From: Pampus argenteus
Lineage: Eukaryota; Chordata; Actinopteri; Scombriformes; Stromateidae
Assembly (NCBI GenBank): GCA_036937835.1
Contig: CM072862.1
Coordinates: 12,271,001-12,335,000 of the forward strand
Reading direction: 5' to 3'
DNA length: 64,000 nt
The notes under the pieces were generated by a model. That model saw only the letters and a list, made by a program, of their open reading frames with translations, was not told the origin of the DNA and made no database searches. Each line of letters starts with the position of its first letter. Within the stretch, counting starts at the first letter, position 1. This document shows, one piece after another, positions 36,301-47,600 of the stretch. Position numbers and translations under genes: made by a program.

Positions 36301-36838
36301 AGTACAAGGAAAGCATAATTTAAATCTGCTTTGTCACCGGTATCCATCAGACCAAAGCAACACGTCTACAAAGACACAAACAACTCCTGCTTAGGCCCTG
36401 GTGCTATAAGATACATTACATTACTATAAGGCTACTAGATTATTTATCTGACGTACTTTCTCAGTTGCTGCCAGCGTATTTAGTCATTCAACTCAGTAAT
36501 TTTATCTGTTGTGTTTGCAGTTGTTTTACACAGTTTGCACTAACAGGAGGAGGGCCCTCACTGTTTTGAGAAAAGTAATACCTGCTCTTAAAAACAAATC
36601 ATCCAACTGGTGAAAATCCATGCTGCCCTGGTCAACCAGTGGTCATTTTTACTATAGTCTATACATTGTTAGCATTAATATTTCTACTACAGCAGCTTTT
36701 CCATGTGTATATGCATTACTTCATTACACATCATCATGCACATAATCTAACATGCACACTGACCTTGTTGAATGGTCTAACTCTGACAGCCACTTTGACA
36801 CAGTCCTTGCTGTGCATGTCTGATGCTTTAGCCCTCAT
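28317..36838 (-). CDS. kif28: Kinesin-3 family motor, KIF28/KLP-6 type (27 coding exons)
   Basis: Microtubule plus-end motor of the kinesin-3 group. The mammalian KIF28 protein has been linked to mitochondrial transport and shape. The joined frame gives 1030 residues. The N-terminus holds VKVAVRVRPFN (about 13-24), and the FxFDYAYWSH block is kinesin-3-like. The motor has the P-loop GQTGSGKS (116-123), switch I NSSRSH (231-236) and switch II DLAGSE (262-267), then an NxxxSPTERLVKELKAEN neck region. An FHA domain (about 476-560, with GLGIQERHAVF and VNGNSV) follows, then a long KIF28-specific region and a C-terminal coiled coil (about 890-935, 985-1030). No PH domain is seen, unlike KIF1A. Start ATG at 36836-36838, stop TGA at 28317-28319. 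Assignment to KIF28 rather than another kinesin-3 rests on the motor-FHA layout, length and lack of PH. The neighbour ahctf1 supports it, since human KIF28P and AHCTF1 both map to 1q44 as I recall. Confidence 0.85.
29012..29032. repeat. Short (GT)n microsatellite
   Basis: About ten GT units in intron 26 of the kif28-type gene, away from splice sites. Confidence 0.85.
30758..30786. repeat. kif28: (TG)14 array beside the exon 21 donor
   Basis: In transcript orientation this is a CA array beginning about five bases after the exon 21 donor (GTATGACACAC...). Intron 21 is only about 87 bp, so the repeat occupies a third of it. Confidence 0.9.
30951..30986. repeat. kif28: (GT)18 array beside the exon 20 donor
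   Basis: In transcript orientation a CA array begins about six bases after the exon 20 donor (GTATTCACACAC...). Confidence 0.9.
32331..32344. repeat. kif28: (TG)7 array beside the exon 15 donor
   Basis: In transcript orientation a short CA array starts about eleven bases after the exon 15 donor (GTGGGTCTCATCACAC...). Confidence 0.85.
33361..33394. repeat. kif28: (AC)17 array abutting the exon 12 acceptor
   Basis: In transcript orientation this is a TG/GT array ending directly at the TCAG acceptor of exon 12. It replaces the usual pyrimidine tract in a 91-bp intron. Confidence 0.92.
35765..36763 (-). other. kif28: Intron 1 of the kif28-type gene
   Basis: AT-rich, about 1 kb, with a TA array near 36235-36257. 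No coding signal of its own is seen. Confidence 0.7.
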
Positions 36839-38039
36839 GATGCAGCAGGCAGGTTATCAGCACAGGAGACTGGCAAACTGAACGCACTGAGTGATCAGCT
36901 CCCTCACAGACAACACATGACTGTATCAAGTTACACGCTGACATGGACACAATCAGGATAATGTGACAGGGACAATGATGTACATATTTACCAAGTTGGA
37001 AAAGCCTTAGTGGACACATTTTGAAAAAAAACCCCATCCAGTTTGCTTTCTGAAAAAAAAAGAAACTGAATGTAAAAAATTGAGTCAGAATGAAAACAGG
37101 AAAAGTAATGTGTAGTGACACTGTAACACTAAAGAGTAACTAGTAAATATTAACTGGGAGCATGACAAGTAATTTGTTATTTAATAAAAGTGGTAATCAT
37201 TGTCATCAACTTTGGATGAATCAACATGCTTTTGATTAGGTTTTTTCCTCCCCTGTCCCTCTGTTAAAGAAGTGAAGCAGTGGACACAAAAACTGGTTTC
37301 ACTTTCACTCTAACGCTATAAATTATACAGAAGGGAGGCTGGGGAAAGAGGAGAGTTACAGAGTCATATGAAAACAGCAATGTTACACATTTAGAGCTTG
37401 TTTTTTGAGAACATTTCAGTGCAATTACCTATAATCAAACCTCACCTAAACTGAATGATTTCTGACATTACTATACCTTGATCTGACTTTCTAAAAAAGG
37501 ACAGATGTCTGATGTACCAACAGGTTATGGTCTCTTTGTGAAGGATAATTAGAGGCTTGTAGCTCCTTTAAGAGGTTGACTGAACACCTGACAGAAAAAT
37601 ACTTTGTGTTCCAGTAAGTTCATTCAGCCCACAAAAATAATAGAAATCATGCACCTAATGCAGCAAATTGAATTGAGACAGTCACTCCACACCAGAAGTA
37701 GGCAAGTATTCAAGCTTTACCATGTTTATCAAAGAGCAGTAATCAAAAATAAGACAGTCTACATACATACATACATCAGAAAATAGCCTATGTGACAGAT
37801 GGTGTTTGCCATAAATCTAATTAACATGTCCCAAAACATGTTTAACAACTCCAAAACGCAGTGCAAGTCTTTTTTTCTCCTTTTACAATATACAACAATA
37901 CCATGACATACAAACCCAGTCTAAATGTATTGGCAACAGCGTACAAGTCTGACTAACAGAAAATCCTGCAAATCAACTTAATTTTAAGACTATGGCATAG
38001 GCAGTCTGATTAGATGATCAAATGCATTTGAGACACTTT
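36839..38039. other. Intergenic: kif28 upstream region and distal ahctf1 3' flank
   Basis: Between the kinesin start codon and the predicted ahctf1 3' end. The sequence is AT-rich with no CpG-dense promoter and no ORF that I can support. The kinesin promoter must lie here, but no TATA or start element stands out. Confidence 0.6.
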
Positions 38040-38639
38040 AAAATGAACATAATTCTTTAGGATTTATTTATTAACTTTATTTGGAACATAGCAAAAGACT
38101 ATATACAAATGCATCAGTAGAAATGTGTCATCTCCACTGGGTTGGTTGCTTTTCTTCTTAAATAGAAAAAAACAGCAGGCCTCAAAATCTTAAAACAAAA
38201 AAAAAACAAAAATTAAAAGAATGTAAATACAGCCTCTTTATCAGAGGAAAGTTTAGTTCAGTCTCTGGTTTTATTAATGGGAGCTTCTAAAAATCCCATA
38301 TCAATTGGTTTGATGTGTCATTCTGCGCCCAGCGAATTCTGATTATTACGAGCGTTGCAAAATGTCCACAGATACAAGATCAAGTGATGTCAATACTAGC
38401 AGGACATGTAAACTCCAAAAATATAGTCCTCTCTTGCATCTCTTGCCCACCGAAAATATTTTCATGTCTACAATGATTTTATTTCTCTGATCTAGATGAG
38501 CGCCGTTATACAAAACACAACTGCAGCACTGTGAGGCTCAACGAGAACCATTGTGAGTTTAGTCATACACATTTATTTGACAGCTCCAGACCGTGTTTGT
38601 TCAGATCTTCATGTCTGAGATGCACTGGTGACACCCTCT
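38040..38639 (-). other. ahctf1: ahctf1 3' UTR with AATAAA signals
   Basis: Downstream of the ahctf1 stop codon (38640-38642). On the transcribed strand AATAAA hexamers lie at 38076-38081 and 38063-38068, giving a 3' UTR of about 560-600 bases. The end is inferred from the signals. Confidence 0.6.
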
Positions 38640-41600
38640 TTAAAGTTTCTTCCTCCGGGTGACGGGTTTGGTGTATACAGTGGCCATTATGCGTTTTCGT
38701 CGAAGGCTAATGCTTGAGGTTGCGACCTCGCCTTCTTTAGTCCTCTTCTGTGCTCTCGGGAGTGGATCAGCTGGGCTCGGTAGAGGCGAGATCAGTTCCA
38801 CTTCGGCTAACGGAGGCGGCTCCAAAACAGCTTTGGATCTGAAGATGGAAAAGTGTTGTTTATTTTATAATACTGTCAAGTCAAGTTTTAAACACCAGAC
38901 TAATTCTTACTAAACTTAAAACCAAACATTTCTTGGTATTGGCCTCAAGTCTTAGAAGTGCATTCATTAGGAAAAAAAGGAATATTACTTGGCTGTCCGT
39001 TTGCCTGTTTTTCTGGTTTTCGAAACACTTGCTGCTTTCTCCACTTCCACATTATCTTCTTCTGAAGCAACTTCATCCTGGTCAAGAGACAAGGGTAATG
39101 TTAAAAAAAAGTAAATCCTCTTCAATAGACTTTTTTCCCCCTCATTTATGCCTTTAAAAACAAAGTAAATCCATAAAGCTGAAAGTGTTTGCCCCAAAAA
39201 TAAAAAGGGGAAAAAAAAGTCATGTTTCTCTCAGTTTTGAGGAAGAATCAAGATGTTATCTGCTTCGTGTGGGCTGAACACTGAAATCTGAAATCATTAT
39301 ATTGTCCAGGTAAAAAAAAAAACTGACCTGAGGAGGGACAGAGGCAGCTCTTCTTCTGTTGCGAGTGGCAGGCACTGAAAACTCTTCACTTGGGCCGGGA
39401 GACTCTGCTCTATGAGCTGACGCATGGACACAACACAGAATTAAAACATGGATAAAGGGATGGCTGATCATATGGATAAATGGATACTAAGATCACCTCT
39501 TGTTCTTCTTCGTGAGGGGGAGTAGATGAATGAATGCTCGCCTGGGCTAGTCTCGTCATCTTCAGGTTCAGGGACCAGTCTGTCATTCACAGGAGGCAGC
39601 GAGTGAACCTGCTCCACTGACGACTTTTTACTCCTCTTGTTGGATCTCACCATCTTTCTGACGACTACTCCCCCTGTAAAGGTATAAGATTACATTTGAA
39701 CAACTACACACTTTGTAGACTCTGAACATCAATATCAATTCCTACCCTACTAACTAACCCAGGGACTCTGAGATGAACAGGCTGAAAGCAACACATAGAC
39801 TACACCAATTTTGACTATCCCAGTACCACCTGTACCACTCCCACACCAATGCAGCCTCTCTATGCAGTTCACCTTTGGGTGTCAATGTGGCCTCATACAT
39901 ACCTTCCTGCTTCTCTTCCTCATCTTGGAGCCTCTTGATGAGAGCGTCTGCGACAGGGGTTTCAGAATCCACCTCCAACGGTGAATCCAGTAAGGGGAGG
40001 TCTTCCTCGGGGTGGTCCCAGAGTTTGCTTCTAGTTGGTCGGCGGGAGTTGGAGCGACCAACAATGCTATTAAGTTCAGGCTCAAACACATCTTCATTTG
40101 CTCCCGTGTTTTCAGTTATGGTCTCTTCTCTCATCTTCCTTACACTCTGAGGAAGTGAGACAGGAACCAATTTCACCTGGTAGTGTTTGATAATATGAAT
40201 GATCAACAATGGATGTATTATGTGATAAACATGTAAAATTAAATACTGTATAAAAGGTCATGCATGATACTCAACTGAAAATCAAAAGTAAAAGCAAATG
40301 CAATGATATGTTTTTGAAATTATTAGCTTGATGGTTCAATGTAAAACAAATATAGCTTAATGATATCAAATTATCATGAACAAGATGTGGCTTAATTTAC
40401 AACAATAATAACTTTTTTGAATCCTTACTTGTGGATAAACATTTAGTGTTATAGACCCACGACTGGACTGACGAGTTGACCTGCCGGGGCTGGAAAGTTG
40501 TTGTTTCTTCTTCTCTTCCTCCTCCAGCAGGGCTGAATCTGGTGGTTCTGTCTTAGTTTTTCTGGTGCTGCGTTTCACAGGTGAGACCTCCTGTTGCTCT
40601 TCCACCATTTCTAACGGTGTTTGAGTCAGCTCACTGCTACTCAGTATTCTTCGGCTGGACCTCCTCGGAGTGTTTTCCTGAGCAGTCCTGCGTTTGGCTG
40701 GGGTGGGAGTCTTGGTTCGCCGAACAACATTTGTATCCGTGACCTCACCGTTTTGTTCCTCCTCTTGGATTTCAACTTCTGTGGTTGCAGGCACCTCCTC
40801 ACTACCACTTTGAGTTCTTTGACTTGTTCTTGTTGAAGTGGCTCTCTGAGAGGCCCGCCGTCTGGCTGGCGAAGAGGCCGTGGAGGTACTTGCAACTATA
40901 GTATCATTTTCCATGGCCTCCATCTGATCGGCCTGATCTTTAGGAAGTTCACGCTGAGCTTTGCGGGTACTTCTTCGAGGTGGGCTGGCTTGGACTTTGG
41001 TTTCTTTGTTCTGTTTACCCCTTCTAGGTGTACGACTAGGCAAGGCGGGGTCCAGTGAGCTTGTTTCTGCCTCATCTACGTTCCCATCCTCCTCTGGCAC
41101 CTCTGCTTCCTCTGGGAGGGGAGAGATAAAGGTAACGTTCCTCCTCCCTCTTGTTGTCCTCCGTGTTGGGGTAGCAGGAGCTTTCTTTTTCCTTTGAGAG
41201 GTGGGGGTCTCTGGCACAGGCTGTTCCTCTGGCTGCTGCACGGGTTTCTCCTCTTCAACATCATCCATTCTCCTTCCCCTGGTTCTCCTTTTTGTTTCAG
41301 TCTCTTTTGTTTCTTCCTTGTTATCCTCTTTAGTTTCTGCTGAAGATTTGCCATTCTGCTGCTGCTCCTCCACAGCGGTCACCGTCTCTGCACTGTGGGC
41401 AACTTCTTCCATCTCAACAGGCCTGTTCTCTTTAGGCTCTTTCTGGTCCTCAGCAGGTGTTGGTTGGTCCTCCTCCTCTACCATCACGTTTACAGCAGCA
41501 TCTTTCATTGCTATAGAATTTTTGCTATTCTCACCATCCAAAATTGCTGGGGGTTCTTCCACTGGAGTTGGACCAGCATCATCCATATTTTGGTTGTCCC

Positions 41601-44600
41601 CAGAACGCTCCAGAGTTGGTGCATCAAATTCAGGATCTTCATCCAGCATCACTAACCCAGCCTCCTCTTGCTCTTTAGCATCTTCTATGTTCTGGTTTGC
41701 GACAGTGTGCTCCAGATCCTGTGACTTAGATTCAGGATCTTCAGTCAGCATCACTAACCCAGCCTCCTCCTGCTCTTTAGCATCTTCTATGTTCTGGTTT
41801 GCGACAGTGTGCTCCAGATACTGTAAATCAGATTCAGCATCTTCAGTCAGCATCACTAACCCAGCCTCCTCCTGCTCTTCAGCATCTTCCATGTTTTGGT
41901 TTGCGACAGTGTGCTCCAGATCCTGTAAATCAGATTCAGGATCTTCAGTCAGCATAACTAGGCCAGCCTCCTCCTGCTCTTCAGCATCTTCTATGTTCTG
42001 GTTTGCGACAGTGTGCTCCAGATCCTGTAAATCAGATTCAGGATCTTCAGTCAGCATCACTAACCCAGCCTCCTCCTGCTCTTCACCATCTTCTATGTTC
42101 TGGTTTGCAACAGTGTGCTCCAGATCCTGTGACTCAGATTCAGGATCTTCAGTCAGCATCACTAACCCAGCCTCCTCCTGCTCTTCAGCATCTTCTATGT
42201 TCTGGTTTGCGACAGTGTGCTCCAGATCCTGTGACTCAGATTCAGGATCTTCAGCCAGCATCACCAACCCAGCCTCCTCCTGCTCTTCAGCATCTTCCAT
42301 GTTTTGGTTTGCGACAGTGTGCTCCAGATCCTGTGACCCAGATTCAGGATCATCAGCCTGCATCATTAACTTTGCATCCTTCTGCTCTTCAGCATCTGCC
42401 ATCTTCTCGTTTGCCTCGGTGTATTCAGTCTGTATTTCTGTTTGGATTTCTGACTCTATTGGACCATCAAGCTCGATTCCATCCAAGGTGTCAATTTGTT
42501 TCCCGTTGTCCTCTTCTGCTGCTTCTCCAGACCAGGGAGCATCCTGGTCATCTGAGCCCAAAAGAAAAATGTCTGGTTTGGCCACAAGTTCATCAGCAGC
42601 CTCCACTTTTGGAGAGTGGGTGGGAAGGTTAGAGGACTGCAGATCATTCTCCATAGATAATGTGTCTGCCTCTTTATCCCCAACCTCGTCCATATCCAGC
42701 ATGAGAGAGAAGTCGCTCTGAGTTTCATATCTCTGGTCCTCTGGCACAACAGTCTCCTGAAGCTCAGGAAGACTGAGCTCAGCACTGGCGACCAGGTCGT
42801 GTTGTCCCTCCACAAGTTCCAAAGGTACCAGGAGAGTGGTGGAGGGTTTGAGCTGCATGTAGGATGATCCTTGCCCTTCATCATCCTCAACTGCTTCAAT
42901 CTCTCCTCCACCTACTCCAAATCTCACCATTACCACCTCCTCCTCCATTTCTTCTTCTACCGTCTGTTATGGAGCAAACATGATAAATTTAATATTTATT
43001 TATTTAACTCATTTTCTCACTCACTCACTCTCACTTCTAACATTGCTGGGTCACCTTTGTTCAGCTTAATCTTCAATATTTAAATTAATCTACATCATAC
43101 AGAATAGCTTGATTATTTTTGTGGGCAATTCAGTCTGAATATGGTGAGTTAAGAAATTATTTCACTTTCAATTTAACGTGTTCCTACAGAAACATGGTGA
43201 TGCTAAAGAATTTACTTGCTCATTACTGGTTCAGGCTTCTTACTCCCTACAACGTGGGCATCATTAACATTTAAGGTACATTGTACTAAGCACAATATAC
43301 CACACTCATTTACACATTTGTATTGCAGCACTTGTTGGTTACCTTTATCTCTGCTCCAGGTGTGATCAGAGAAAATTCTGCAGCCTCCTGTTCTGACAGA
43401 GTTGGCAAGAAGTGGGTGTGGTCTTGTGGTACAAAGACCGAACTGGGTTGAAGGGGTGGAAGCCTCCCATTACCCTGGACCTCCTCAATGATCTCCACTT
43501 CACTACCAGAGTCCTCCTCCTCTTCTTCTTCTTCACTATTATCCTCCTCAGCTTGATCAGACGACTCCTCCTCCTCCTCATCATCATCTTCCTCAGACAC
43601 GGAACTAGAAAGTTCGTCACTATCGTTTACACTCACAACAGCTAGGAGATAAAAAGAGGCAAAAAAAAGTGCAAATGCGTAAGGAAATTTATAAGAGTAA
43701 AACAGCAAATGAAACTGTAAAAGCGCCAGTGTTAATATATGCATGCGTCTTCCTCACAGTGGGAGTCAGTGCCAGTTGGCTCCGAGGAGGTCACAGAAGC
43801 AGTAGATTTTTGGCTGGTGAACACTGGGGGAGCTTTGGCAGCAGCCTGCTCTTCCTCTTCGCCTGGGGACTCGCTGGAAGAAAGGAGCTACGTTTTAACT
43901 TGCCATATGTGACTAGGGTGAAGGTTCTATTTGTATTATCCCAATATAGACTTAAAGATATGGATTAAAATTAAACAATAAAAAATACAGAAAGAGGTTT
44001 TTCAGCAAACAGAAAAGTGAATATACTTGTTGACAGATGTTTGGGTCTGTGATGAGTTGTGGATTCCTGAGCGAGTGAGGGGAGTAGACAAATCACCGCC
44101 AAACAAATGTCGATGCACAAAGTCTGTCAGATCTAATGGCAAACAACACAAAACAATCATGTCAATTCATTAACATCAAGTAATACGGATCAGGGAATTA
44201 GTTTGTCCAAATACTTTTGATAATTCAGAAGAATGTAAAGCTTAGTAAATCAATTAATCAAGTCGTTATAACCTTGGTAAGGCTGGGGAATATGTTTTAT
44301 CTGTACATGCCTTTTGTATTCACTGCACCGTTATATGTTTTCTGAAGGATCTACTTCACAGATTTACATTGCCACATAATATTGTGTATATCTTGAATAA
44401 TTACATTCTCATTTTATCTGAGATGTTAATATGCAAAAAACATTGTAACTGGTTATAATAACATGAAGATATGTTGCATCTGTGATTTCAATTTTAAAAA
44501 AATGGTCATAACATATAATTACCAAAAGTGGATTAGTTAAATTGAGAACATAATCAATAGTGACATTCTCATACAATCATAATTTTAGGTGTCCATGCAT

Positions 44601-47600
44601 GTAGTATTTATGGAGTATGTATGTTTGCCTAATAATATAGTATAATAATAATAATAATAATAATAATATATATATAGCATTATTTAGGGATAGACCAGTT
44701 GATTGCTCCAGATCCTCTGCTGGTTCATTTGTGGGTTCAGCGGATGCAGGTGGTTTCAGGTGCTCAATAGGTTCTGTGGATTCAGCATCATCAGACTGGA
44801 CGTCCTGGCCCTCAGTATTATCAGGTTGATCCTGAGATTCTGCCTCAGGGACAGACTCCGCACTCTCAGTGACCTGGTTAAAACCTAGTGGCATACGAGG
44901 ATACGTCAAGCAATGTTTATGACAAGTGTAGCTAAAACGTAAATATTTTCAACAGTTTTTATCTTGGGAAATCTAAATATCAAAGCATAGCATATATTTT
45001 TTAGTATTGTGCATTATTCAGCTGTAATAATGAGTCACAGAAGAACCAACAAAGCAAATTCTACAAATGAATTACCTTGATCATCACTAAATCTCTCTTC
45101 TTGGTCAAGAATTGCAACAACATCTTGTTTGCTACTTGTTTCAACATCCTGTTCATCCTCATTTATAGACTGACAAACTTCCTCATTTTTATCCTGTTCA
45201 AGATCAATCTTCATCACATCTTTAAATGTTTCATCTTCCTTTAGCTCCTGTCCTTCCATCTGTGCATCTGATGTCAGGAGAGGATCTTGCTCAGTCGTTT
45301 GCTGCTGTTCTTCTTTTTCAGGTGTGGATTTGAAGTTCACTGTGACTACCTCGTCTTCCTTCTCTCCTTCCTGGTCTGGTGAGAGAGGTGCATCAAAGTA
45401 CTCTAGTGTGACGTCTGTTGATTGGACAGATGTCTGGCTGGTGTCAAAGCTCAAGCTAATTCGTGCTTGCGTGGCATCTGATGGTCTAGTCTCTTCAGCG
45501 ACTTCATGGATGGAGGATGACTCGCTCTCAGAGCATCTCAGCTGTGGTGAGGGAATGCCGCCTTCGGGAGGCAAGAACTTTACACAAGGTTGTTCCTCTT
45601 TCTCATCTTCATCTTCTTTCTCCTGAGCAGGCTGTGATGACCAGGTCTTGCTTGAAGCCTTAGATAGTGTGGAGCCTCTGGTTAGCAAGCTAATCTCACT
45701 GTCTGCTGCCATCTACAGAGGAAATTTATTCAATGTGAGTTTGGAAGACAAATTTGATATGAAGAGAAAATTATACCAAACAAATAAGTAATACAGACAA
45801 CTCTGCACTATTTAGATACACTAAGTGTTATATCATTTGGGGTTCAGTGTCTTGCCAAACATGTGGACAGGACAAGCCAGTGATCGAACCACCAACCCCT
45901 GGACCTACAGTGCTTGGCCTTACCCCGTTGGTCCATCGCGTGCCCTTTTCTGGTCCAGGAGATGCTTCCTCTTCAATAAATGTGATCCTGCTCTCTTTGC
46001 TTCGGAGTGGAGGGGTGATAGAGCGCCCTGGAGATGCAGAAGGGGTGCCGACAGGAGTGGGCCTCAGGCTGCTGCGCAGGATAGACTGCGGGGTGAAGGC
46101 TGAAAACACAGGTCCAGAAGCAGCCAAGGCACGAGCTCGCTGAGTGGACAAGACGTGAAAGGTACAGGTAAGAAAATACCAAAATACTTAAAGAAGAACG
46201 GCTCACATTTTAAAAAAATAGACAAACATTCTCAGATTTTCAGCAAAATATTTACTTTTTTGATTACTTTAAAACTAAATAATCCCACATTTGTCTACTC
46301 ACCTTGACAACCTGTGGTGTTTGAAGCAGACTGAGTTCAGGGGCCTTGCTGATGCCTTTTGGAGAAAACCAAGAGCTGGGGGGTCTGGGAGGGCTGAGAA
46401 GAGTCCGAGGGGTCGGACAGGAAGGATGAACTGCCAAATCTATCAGTCTGGGTCACATTGGAGAGAAAGAAGAGGAGCAAAGCAACCATGAAAAGCCTTT
46501 ATGTATTCTTTATTACACACTTCTAAAAGGATTTTGTTTTGTTTTAATATTTTTATCTTCAAGATTAAATTTTTGATCTCCTGAAGACTGGTTATAATTA
46601 AGAATGAAATTGTTGGACTGCTGTGGTAGCTGAATGGTCAGCCATCAATTAAAGTCAAAAATGCACAAAAACAAGAAGAATAAAATAGTTAAAAAAAGAA
46701 ACGGGTACAACATGCTTCACTTGGGGTATTATGTAGCCCTTATGAGAGTACCTTGACTTTCGTTTGGAGGTCATGGTGATTGGAGTTCCCAGGAACGGAT
46801 CAGGAAGTGCCTGGGAGGAAGGCTTGGGACTGGGGCTCAAAATTTCAGCTGGCCTTGGGCTGGCAGAAATGGAAAAAGGTTAGAAAAGCATAAAATAAAT
46901 CTTTAAATAAATAAATAAATAAAATTCTCTTCAAGATACAAGTTTGTTTTTAATGGTCACCTCTTGGTAGGAGAGGACTGTGGTGTGGCTCCTTTTCCCA
47001 ACCACACCTCTTCAATCTTGGTCAGAACATTGTTAATAAAGCCAGCCCTGGACATCACCTTCTCACTAGTAGAGCGCTTGGTGATGGTTGACAGCGGCTG
47101 CGGCCGAGACACTGGACCACAGAGTGGAAATGTGTTATGTACATTTACAAAATATGATGATGTTTTGTAAGCTGTTTAGATTAAAACAAAACAGCTTTTA
47201 TGGCACTACCAACTTTAAAAACAGACAATATGCAAGAATACAAGGCTAAATATTTTCTCAAAATCATTCATTCAGACATCCTGCTTTCCCTCCTTATTTA
47301 ACCCCTCTTTACCTTCTTTGTGGGTGGTGTACGGATGCTGGTAGGGTTTAGCCCTCTCCATTGCCAATTTCCTCTGGACTCTAGGCAAAACTTTGCCATA
47401 CTGATCCAATATAGAGTTCCTGGTATTGCTTCTTTCTTTAAGCTTTGGGTCGCGCTCATTCTAAGAACAAAGAAACAAGAGCATGGGATTATAAATCCTG
47501 TGGGAATAAAGTATTTTGTTGCATGTATAGCAAAACTGCACCTTTATTCAAGGGAGCAGACATGGGATTTAACTTTTGACATCTTATTCTAAATCACTGT

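Larger units (their letters stand above)
28317..36838 (-). other. kif28: Exon map of kif28-type gene
   Basis: Coding exons in order of transcription: 36838-36764, 35764-35573, 35427-35377, 35225-35073, 34947-34912, 34803-34684, 34579-34472, 34335-34181, 34101-33990, 33836-33769, 33590-33448, 33356-33235, 33039-32949, 32782-32722, 32479-32356, 32251-32116, 32034-31916, 31782-31675, 31532-31440, 31133-30993, 30862-30792, 30704-30570, 30309-30149, 29892-29798, 29535-29403, 29257-29127, 28475-28317. All junctions use GT-AG and all phases agree. Most introns are 80-400 bp; intron 1 is about 1 kb and AT-rich, and intron 26 is about 650 bp. The weakest donor is exon 19 (AAT|GTAATC). Confidence 0.83.

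Noticed and set aside
41620..42333. Regular direct repeats that might suggest a CRISPR-like array
   Set aside because: Copies are contiguous with no unique spacers, keep the ELYS reading frame, and lie in a vertebrate gene.
41201..42721. A 506-codon plus-strand ORF opposite ahctf1 exon 34
   Set aside because: It is the antisense of a repeat-containing acidic coding exon. Its serine/cysteine-rich product mirrors the 102-bp repeat and has no start context, splice signal or family resemblance.
45825..46151. Plus-strand ORFs over ahctf1 exon 28
   Set aside because: Antisense shadows of a real coding exon with conserved FTPQSILRS on the other strand.
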